From Alviniconcha marisindica (lineage: Eukaryota > Mollusca > Gastropoda > Provannidae): 64,000 nt of DNA. The translations under genes and the position numbers were made by a program. The notes beneath the pieces are model-generated. The model had not been told where the DNA came from. It saw only the letters and a program-made list of their open reading frames with translations, and did no database searches. Shown here piece by piece: positions 56,272-64,000 of the stretch (position 1 is the stretch's first letter; the number at the start of each line of letters is the position of its first letter). Where the stretch lies: the NCBI GenBank assembly GCA_018857735.1, contig JABMCL010001376.1, forward strand, positions 662,501 to 726,500, given 5' to 3'.

Positions 56272-58580
56272 TGTGTGTATAGATTTAACATTGGTAAAAC
56301 AACGCTGCTTCAGGTGCCATTTACACAGTATGCTTGAACAATGTTAATGATTAATATTATATGACCTTTTTCTTTTCTTGGAAAATCAGAGATCATTGAT
56401 TCAAACACTATCAGTGTCACTTATGGTCAGATGGATGTGCATGCGTTAAAAATTAAATAATCTTTAGTGCGTGTTTTTAATCAGAGCTGAAACTTATAGA
56501 GAGAGATTATAACACCTTATACCTGTGAAGAGTGGGAACTGGGATTGAAGATCTGTGTGTTTCAATGCACCAGATGAAGAATGACTTCAAGAAGATGGAG
56601 GATGAGATGGACCACCTGGCCACCAACATGGCAAAGATCACAACATTCTCTGCCAGCATCAGTGATACTCTGCAGGACAGGCGTCATCAGATCACCAAAC
56701 TGGCTGGCGTTCATACACTGTTGAAAAAGGTTTGCATGCTCAGTGTTTTTCTTCTTTTTGTTGTTGTATGTTTTTTGCTTAACCCTTTTCTTGCCCTTAC
56801 ATCATATGATGTCCATGGCAGAGTGTTTTCCCTTCACCAGAAAGATTTCATAGGGTGCCCTGCTTGAATTCCAACCGTTTCTGCGTGCTCAGGAGAAGCC
56901 AAGTTCTAGAAAAGTGAACATCTTTGGTTGGATTTACCTGTCTGTGAAACTCTTTATTGAAGGAATTGCATCAGCAGCACAAAGTCTGTGGCAAGGAAAG
57001 GGTCAGAATTCAGATGCTTGGGGCACCCGTATGTTTGACTGTGGTATCAAGACTGAGAGACCTATGCTGACTTTAATGTTGCTTTTTGTGGCTAACTTGG
57101 TGATCTTGTGAACATTATATTGTACAGTTAACAGTATGTACATGCTCTTGACTGGTATGTGAGAACACCTAGTGTAAGGGCTTCAGAGATAGCTTGCAGA
57201 GCAAGTTTAAGCAATGTGGCATCAAACACAGGTAGTTTGATCAGCTTGTTGTGACAGCGTCTAAACGGAATACACCAACACCGAGTGCCTTAACCAATAG
57301 GCAGACTGTGATTGACTGAACATCAGAGTTGGACCCAAGAGCCACATGTGTATATATATATATATATATATAACCTGGATGACAATAGAGTAATCCTAGA
57401 TAGCAGAGACCAGCAAGAAGAAAGACCACATATAAATCTGATTCATTTCCATTAAGTGCTGTTGACTTTTTGTAACTAGGTAAACATAAATAATGATGTG
57501 TGAATGAAGTCAAAACTTGACTGGGTCCTGTTTCAATTTTAAATATGATTTTTTATATTTTTTACACAGCTTCAGTTCCTGTTTGAGCTACCAGCACGCC
57601 TGAAAAAGTGTATTGAAATGGAGGCCTACAGCCAGGCTGTGAGGTGGGTTATTTTGAAAAGAATTTCTCCCTGTTCAACCATGTCTTTTAAATGGTCTAA
57701 TGCGGGTCTGACCAAACTATCACAGAAACAAAATTCATGCTGTCCAGTTGTGAAACAATTAAAAAAAAGAAAAAAAAGAAAAAAGTGATTGGTACAGAAA
57801 CATGCTCAGTGTATCAGTGATTTCTGGCTTTATAAACTGACTGTTGAGTCTTAGTTTACTGAATGTGTCTGTAATGGGTGTGTGGCACTTGATTTTAAAA
57901 CTGTTGGTTCACAATCATAATGTTAGGTTGTCTATGCATGCCCTGTTGACAGTCTTTATTTTATTCCATTTAAATACATCACAAGCTGACATATGACACA
58001 TGGGAGCTGCTTCTGGGTAGTTATGCTTTTGATGATACCAAACTGAGAACCTTAAATTCTTGTATTAATTTTAGTTTTTAAATGAGGAGTACAGTACTCA
58101 GATTTATGTGTTTGATTTTTGAAATTGTGTTAGTGTGTGTGTATTTATTTTCCCTTTGAATTTTTTTATTTAGTTTCTAGTCTGATTGAAAAGAAGTATC
58201 ATATCAAGGGTTAAAAGATGAATAAAAATATAATGTATAAATGCAAATGTCCAGTTAGGTACATGACCTGTTGGCGTGACTCTAGTCTGACTTGAAAGAG
58301 GTACGTGTGCGCAGGTACTACATGAAGGCTCAGCGTGTTCTGCACCAGTACAGCCACATGCCCAGTTTCCAGGGCATCAGCCGTGACTGTGATACCATCA
58401 TCCAGCAGCTATGCACCACTCTCAGGATGCAGTTCAAAGACAAAGAGGTATTGTACCATCCAGGGTGGGTTGCAGATCTGTGTGTTATCTGAGTCGTCGT
58501 AGCGGATGTCAGTGTTATGTATCAGCCTTATCAATGTTAATTATAAAGAGAGTTTGCTGTTGCTGCTGCTTCTTCAGTTG

Positions 58581-58677
<97 letters not shown>

Positions 58678-58708
58678 GTGTGTGTGTGTGTGTGTGGGGG
58701 GGGGGGGG

Positions 58709-58766
<58 letters not shown>

Positions 58767-61700
58767 ATGTTTATGTCACAGTGCATGTGTCTGTGTGTGC
58801 ATGTGTGTGTGTGTGTGTGTGTGTGTGTGGTGTGCGTGCATGCGTGTGTGTGTGTGTGTGAGTGTGTATACACAATTATATTGTGGGCGGTTGGGTGTGG
58901 AATGTTTGAGTGTTGTTGTATGCATTTACAATACTCTTCCTTTTTGTTGTTGTTGCTGAATGTTGCGATTTTGTTGTTGTTGATAATCTACAGCACTGTG
59001 AGCTTGTAGTTATTTATTGGGTATAGCGCTATATATATATATATATGAGTTATTAATAATTATTATCGGTAGGAGGATGTATGCTTGTACAGCGCAGGTG
59101 TTACCCACCTGATTTTGTGTGATGCCTTTTCATTCACATTAGTTACTGAACTGCAAGGCTTGGATGCAGATTTTTAGTGTGTTCTGGCTTTAGTGACAGA
59201 TGTATATTTTTCCATCCATTCTTCATTCGTGTTTATATCCTGAACATGTTTCAAGCATGGTTTACTGTTCATTGTGCAGACTGATCCTCGTCATCATCAT
59301 GTTTGATTTGGTTGTTCCTTGGATGCAGATTTTTGGTGTGTTCTGGTTTCATTGACAGATATCTATATTTATAACCATTATCATTGTCTGCATTTATATC
59401 CCGAATATCTTTTAAGTGTGGTTTAATGTTCATTGTGCAGATTGATTGTTGTTGTCATCATGTTTGATCTGGTTGTTGCTTGGTTGCAGATTTTTGGTGT
59501 GTTCTGGTTTCATTGACATACCTATATTTATATGTCTGCATTTATATCACAAACGTGTTTCAAACATGGTTTACTGTTCATTGTGCAAACTGATCATTGT
59601 TGTCATCATGTTTGATTTGGTTGTTGCAGTCAAGCCCCAAGCAGCTGGCTGAGTGTGTAGACCTGCTGCTGCAGCTTGACGAACCCCCAGACCAGCTGTG
59701 TGACGAGTTTCTGTCCCAGTGAGTTCTTTACCTCCAGCACTCTCCATCTTCTCTTTGTACTTTCTCTAAACTCGGCAGACACCTGCAACACAGTGCTCAT
59801 GCTGAGGGCAGATTGTCTTGTGCTCCCTCTGGGAGGGGGGTGGGGGGGGGGGGGGTTGTAGTTGGTGCAGAGGGAGGCAGAGAGAATGAAAAAAAGAAAT
59901 GAAAAAAAAAGAAAATGTGATTTTAAATTAAAAATGTTTGATGGAAAATTGAGCTGTGACTCAAAATGAGCCATGACTGGCAGCCAGTCACCTTATTCCT
60001 GGTGTATTTGGGAAGGAAATAATTTTATTTGAAATGTACTGGAGTGTACTGCCCCCCCCCCCCCTCCATGCCTTTGGTGGGAGAGCTTGACCCCACACTT
60101 TGGCTGTGGCCATGTGCAGAGTTGTAAACTCGAGAGCTGCTGGGAGTGGATGTACTTTTTGTGGCTGAGCTGATGTTGGTTTGGTGGGTGTTTCTTTTAG
60201 TGTGCCTGATTTTGATGGTGTCTGGTGTCTGAGACTATGTTTTTTTATTGCACTGTTAGCTGAATCAAGCAGGCACTTTGGGGGTACTTTTTTTTTTAAA
60301 CTGCACCTTAATCAAGCAGGCACTTTAGGGAGACCTTTTTATATTTTATATATTTTTTATATATTATTTTCTTTTTTATTGCACCGTTAGTTCAATCAAG
60401 CAGGCACTTTGGGGAGACACGTTTCTTTTCTTTTTTTGCTGCGCCATTAGCTCAGTCAAGCAGGCACTTCAGGGAGACATTATACAATACACCTGTAACT
60501 GTAGTGAATTAATCATGAAGGTGGCACACTGGTGTTTCATCCCCTGTCATGGAGGTATAGATTATATAATTATACAGTATCCCTGAATTAATGATTATAA
60601 AGTGAATTAATCATGAAGGTGGCACATTGGCGTTTCATCCCCTGTCATGGAGGTATAGATTATACAATATACCTGTAACTTGGAGGTATAGATTATACAA
60701 TATACCTGTAACTCTAGTGAGTTAATCATGAAGGTGGCACATCAGTCTTTCACCCCTTGCTTCCTGTCCTTCCTGATGCAGCGCTCGGCAGAAGATAGAT
60801 GAAGACCTGCAGGACTTGGAGCGCCAGATCAAGCTGCAGTCTGGGGAACCTGTGCCGGCCAGCGAGGACCGACCTGCCAAGGCCTTCATGAACACCGCCA
60901 TGGTCTCTGCTTCTCCTTGTCACCTCTCTCAATCAAAGCTTCACTGCAGTGTCTATGTGCCCGTGTTCTGGGCTGTGTGGATGCTGCGTGTGGTGTAAAC
61001 TTGTTGGTGGAACCCCAAGATGCATGTTGGCCCGAAAAACATGCATCATTTGCGGGTCTTTCCATTGGCAGACTTTGCATGACTTCAGAATTGAGCTCCT
61101 TAGGGTGCAGCCATGTTGGATTGCTCTTTTACCAGTGAAGAACAGAAAAGGGTTGGCTCATGATGTAATGTATCTCCTACACATTCTGGCCTTGTTCATT
61201 ACATCACAGACACTGACCGCTAGACACAAAATGGCAGCAGTTGCTTCCCTGTTCCTGTTTTCACAACTTTCAAACGTCAATTTTTAACAAAGTGGACCAC
61301 AAACTGACTCAGAAATTGCTGTGAGTGTGTTTAAAAACAAATTGTATCCCATAATTTCTTCTTCGCTTTGGGTCCAATGTAGTTTAAGTGTATTCAGTTT
61401 AATAAACATGTCTGTTATAGCTTAAAGCTTGCACACCAAGGCTATGATTCTTTTATTTGCAAGGGCCACTGAACCGTCTCTTTATGAAGATGATGATGAC
61501 GATTGCGACCGACAGGATCTTCAGCATTGCAACATGTTGTTAACTCATTCTGAGCTGCAGACGGAGGGACACACGGAACCCTTAAGATACAGCCAAAAAA
61601 TCAAGCCAAAGTGGTCTGAAAATAGGGGTGGTGCATGGTCAGGACTTCATTTACATGGAAATATGAAGTGAAGTTTTCAAAAAAAGTGGTCTCAGAATAG

Positions 61701-63541
61701 GGGTGGTTTCCCCAGGGGGGTCTTTCATCAGGGGTTCCATTGTACAGTATTATTATCATCATCATCATCTTTTTTGTGTTTAACATTTCATGTTCCCTCG
61801 TGGGACTCGCATAGACTCACAGTCCTGGATCACTCCCCAAAACTGCCCCATGCACTTTGTACACAAAAGCGCTTGAACATAGACACAAATAAACACTTGC
61901 ACATGCCGATGGACAAGGATTAACAGGGACATCACTACAGCAATAAATATTTTGTCAGCACACTGTGCTGGCACATTATGAAATAATGAATTATTATTTT
62001 AATGATAGTGAAGTGGTAAGAATGTTGATTTGTCGGAATTAATATTTTGATGATAGCGAAGTGCTGATGTTGTCAGTGTATGCTATGTGAGTTCATTTCC
62101 AGTGTTGTTGGTTTGTTTACTGTAGGATGTTCTGGAGTTTGTGGATGCTGGCTGCAATGGCTTTCTCAGCAACATGTGTCTGGTCATCGCTTCCTACAAC
62201 GACATGTTCCTCTCTCGAGCACAGATAGAGTGAGTACTTTGGGGCCATTACTTTGTGTCCGTGACATAAAATAAGATCATAAAAGAGAAAGACAAAATCT
62301 GTAACACCGGGAACAAGCATAGAGTACACTCTGAATTTTGTTACAAATGAAATGGAGAAGGGTAAAGACAAAAAGTAAGAACGAAATATTCACTAACTGA
62401 TAAAAAAAAAAATGATAAAAAAAGCAGAATGAGCTTATTTTTAAAATGCGTGTTTCTTTCTAACCAGTATAAGACAGAGTAGACAATAAGTCCACTTGCC
62501 CCCCCTCCCCCCCCACCCAATTCCTTTACCCCCTTCCCCCATGCCAACAGAATATAGAATACAGATTTTTTATTGTCTATGAATAACATAGAGATTTGCC
62601 TTGCGACTGCATAAAAGATACAGGTAAAATAACACACAGTATAATACACAAACATAAGTACACATATACTGTAAAACACAGAGTACTTTATCTTTGAGTC
62701 TGGAGGGCACACACACACATATCTGAAACAGTCAACCCTACCAGTTACACGCGTCAGCACATGCACTCACAGGTCAAGCATTTTTCAACAAGTGAAAAAA
62801 GTACAACTCCTCAAATTCAATTCAACAGACAAAATACCTATCCACACGAACATCTCTATTCAGACCAACACGCCCTAGCTTTGACTGCTGTGAGGAAATG
62901 GTACGGCCAATGTCCACGGAGCTTAGGGACGTACATTCACTGCTCCTCACGGTTTAAAGTCCAGTACTTATTTGGATGGACAGACAGATGGACACTGTAC
63001 TCTCCCTTGCTTGCAGTGAACGTCTGGACGCTGTGGCCTTGCGGAAACTGGTGCTGTTTGTCAATGGCCTCATGGAGCAGTACTTTGACTTTGTGCGACA
63101 GCGGGTCCAGCTGGAGGTCAGTGCTTTGTGGTGTGTCTCACCGCTTTGTGTTAGAGAGGTGTCCAGCCAGGTGTGCTGCGAGATGTTTTTGCCCGCCCGC
63201 TCACCTCCTGCTTTTAAGATTTCTTGCCATATTAGTGCATTTCTTCTTTTTCTTCAGAATACTGTGGGAATCCCTGTAATCGGGACAAAACTCCACAGTG
63301 GGATGTGTGAAGTATGAAGTTGAGCTGAAGGAAGTGGGGGTTGTATGTAGAGATAATGATTTTTATACCTTTTTTTCTCTCTCCATTGTTTTCACTCCAT
63401 TTACTGAATTGTGTAAATGCTTGTTGTTGTTTTTTTGCAGAAAGAGACAGGAGATAACACAATTTTAGTGAGAGCACTGGACAGATTCCATAGACGTCTT
63501 CAGGCCATGAACAAACTGCTGCCAGACACAGATTTCTCCAG
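53805..63541 (+). CDS. VPS51: VPS51, GARP/EARP tethering complex subunit (5' part, 11 exons, cut by window end)
   Basis: The exons are 53805-53823, 54645-54838, 55743-55877, 56574-56729, 57570-57643, 58315-58447, 59630-59718, 60782-60902, 62126-62229, 63017-63116 and 63441-63541. They total 1226 nt, about 408 residues, roughly half the family length; the frame continues beyond the window. Vps51 is a core subunit of GARP (endosome to trans-Golgi) and EARP (recycling). Diagnostic blocks are SYYGLEGE, the Vps51/COG8-like helical block [19 protein letters not shown] then [35 protein letters not shown] and [10 protein letters not shown]. The ATG in a 19-nt coding first exon (MAEKSL) is inferred from phase. 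Exon 8's end is uncertain because its donor (ATG|GTCTCT) is weak; GTG|GTGTAA at 60997 is an alternative in the same frame. Confidence 0.92.
56222..56278. repeat. (GT)n microsatellite
   Basis: A GT run in VPS51 intron 3, preceded by interrupted GT repeats from 56130. Confidence 0.9.
58583..58862. repeat. Compound (GT)n(GA)n(GT)n array with G run
   Basis: About 280 bp in VPS51 intron 6: GT, GA (58645-58674), GT, poly(G) at 58697-58709, then GT again. Confidence 0.95.
59145..59629. repeat. About 160-bp minisatellite ending at the VPS51 exon 7 acceptor
   Basis: Units share GATTTTTGGTGTGTTCTGG, a TTCATTGTGCAGA block and CATCATGTTTGAT. Acceptor-like GCAG sites occur at 59169, 59328 and 59489, and the real one ends at 59629. 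Confidence 0.85.
60255..60781. repeat. Two tandem arrays upstream of VPS51 exon 8
   Basis: The first array (60255-60480) has four irregular units with AATCAAGCAGGCACTTT. The second (60500-60781) has three units with TTAATCATGAAGGTGGCACA near 60507, 60605 and 60720. The last unit runs into the exon 8 acceptor at 60781. Confidence 0.8.
60903..62125 (+). other. VPS51 intron 8
   Basis: No exon seen. It holds a dispersed repeat pair at 61610-61735 (AGTGGTCTGAAAATAGGGGT and AGTGGTCTCAGAATAGGGGT), a GGGGTTCCATTGTACAGTA motif near 61731 and a (TCA)n tract. Confidence 0.5.
62230..63016 (+). other. VPS51 intron 9
   Basis: AT-rich sequence with a poly(A) tract near 62403, C-rich patches near 62500 and a short (CA)n at 62710-62719. 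No exon, RNA gene or recognised transposon. Confidence 0.5.
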
Positions 63542-64000
63542 GTAGGTTGGTGTGAAATCACAACCGTCTTTTTTCTATCATTTCACATGTAACTCAACAT
63601 CTGAAATCTATTCAGGTTCTTTTTTGTATTGCTATTTTCAGATAGCTGTTTAGTTGCTAAGTTTAATTGTTTATTGTTGTTGGTTAGGTTTTATTCTCTG
63701 TTGTGTACTCCCTTGTAAAATATCACTAAATCAATTTGTGTTTGGCTGCTGGGATGTACAACAGGTCCTTGATGTTGGTAGTCGATATGACACTGGAAAA
63801 ACATGATGTTCCTGACTTCGCCTGATCAGTCTTTACCAGCTTATGTTACGTGTGGCTCAGTAACTTTTGTATTGTAACTGCAACAATAAAAATTTGAACC
63901 TCTGAAAGGTAGAATGCAGATTTGGTGTCTATAAAGCTAGTTTTGCAGATTTGGTGTCTATAAAGCTAGTTTTGCTCATTTTTTAAATTTTATTATAAGT
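63542..64000 (+). other. Start of VPS51 intron 11
   Basis: After the donor at 63541/63542 no further exon is visible. A direct duplication of GCAGATTTGGTGTCTATAAA lies at about 63918-63970. Confidence 0.6.

Noticed and set aside
58574..59009. Cys/Val-rich and His/Thr-rich frames of about 100 codons
   Set aside because: They are translations of the compound (GT)n/(GA)n array.
1..64000. Bacterial-style operons, prophage, toxin or resistance loci
   Set aside because: All convincing coding sequence is spliced metazoan housekeeping genes; nothing prokaryotic is seen.

Overview
The window is animal nuclear DNA. Its genes are split into 7 to 35 small exons with GT-AG introns, and introns and spacers are filled with (GA)n, (GT)n and (CA)n arrays, minisatellites, MITE-like inverted repeats, SINE-like elements and decayed non-LTR retrotransposons. 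The proteins resemble metazoan orthologues, and the repeat content is of a kind I associate with molluscs. A marine gastropod or another lophotrochozoan is the best guess; the sequence alone does not prove it.

Three protein-coding genes are present. LYAR, a nucleolar growth-regulating zinc-finger protein, lies on + with coding exons from 2758 to 9492. It has a likely non-coding first exon ending at 1617 and an NRF-1-type motif at 1511. DCTN1, the p150Glued subunit of dynactin, lies on - from about 51.8 kb down to 12.6 kb. I could join 35 coding exons, all phase-compatible, into one open frame of 3939 nt (1312 residues): CAP-Gly domain, Ser/Pro/Ala-rich linker, coiled coil 1, intercoiled domain, coiled coil 2 and C-terminal tail. 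VPS51, a GARP/EARP tethering-complex subunit, lies on + from 53805. Its first 11 exons (about 408 residues) are present and the rest lies beyond the window.

Layout: 1-1617 upstream repeats and LYAR promoter; 1618-9492 LYAR; 9493-12613 shared convergent 3' region of LYAR and DCTN1; 12614-49596 DCTN1 coding exons; 49597-51830 DCTN1 5' intron and leader exons; 51830-53800 divergent DCTN1/VPS51 promoter region; 53805-63541 VPS51. The genes act in separate processes: ribosome biogenesis, dynein transport, and endosome-to-Golgi retrieval. The last two meet functionally in membrane traffic.

No new multi-gene system is visible. The most interesting signal is structural. A short retroelement inserted at the end of DCTN1 exon 34 and duplicated a non-canonical GC 5' splice site, leaving two identical donors exactly 75 nt apart with an open frame between them. 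Two separate minisatellites, one in DCTN1 and one in VPS51, also extend copies of a 3' splice site into the intron. Several repeat families can be defined from within the window by target-site duplications or inverted termini.
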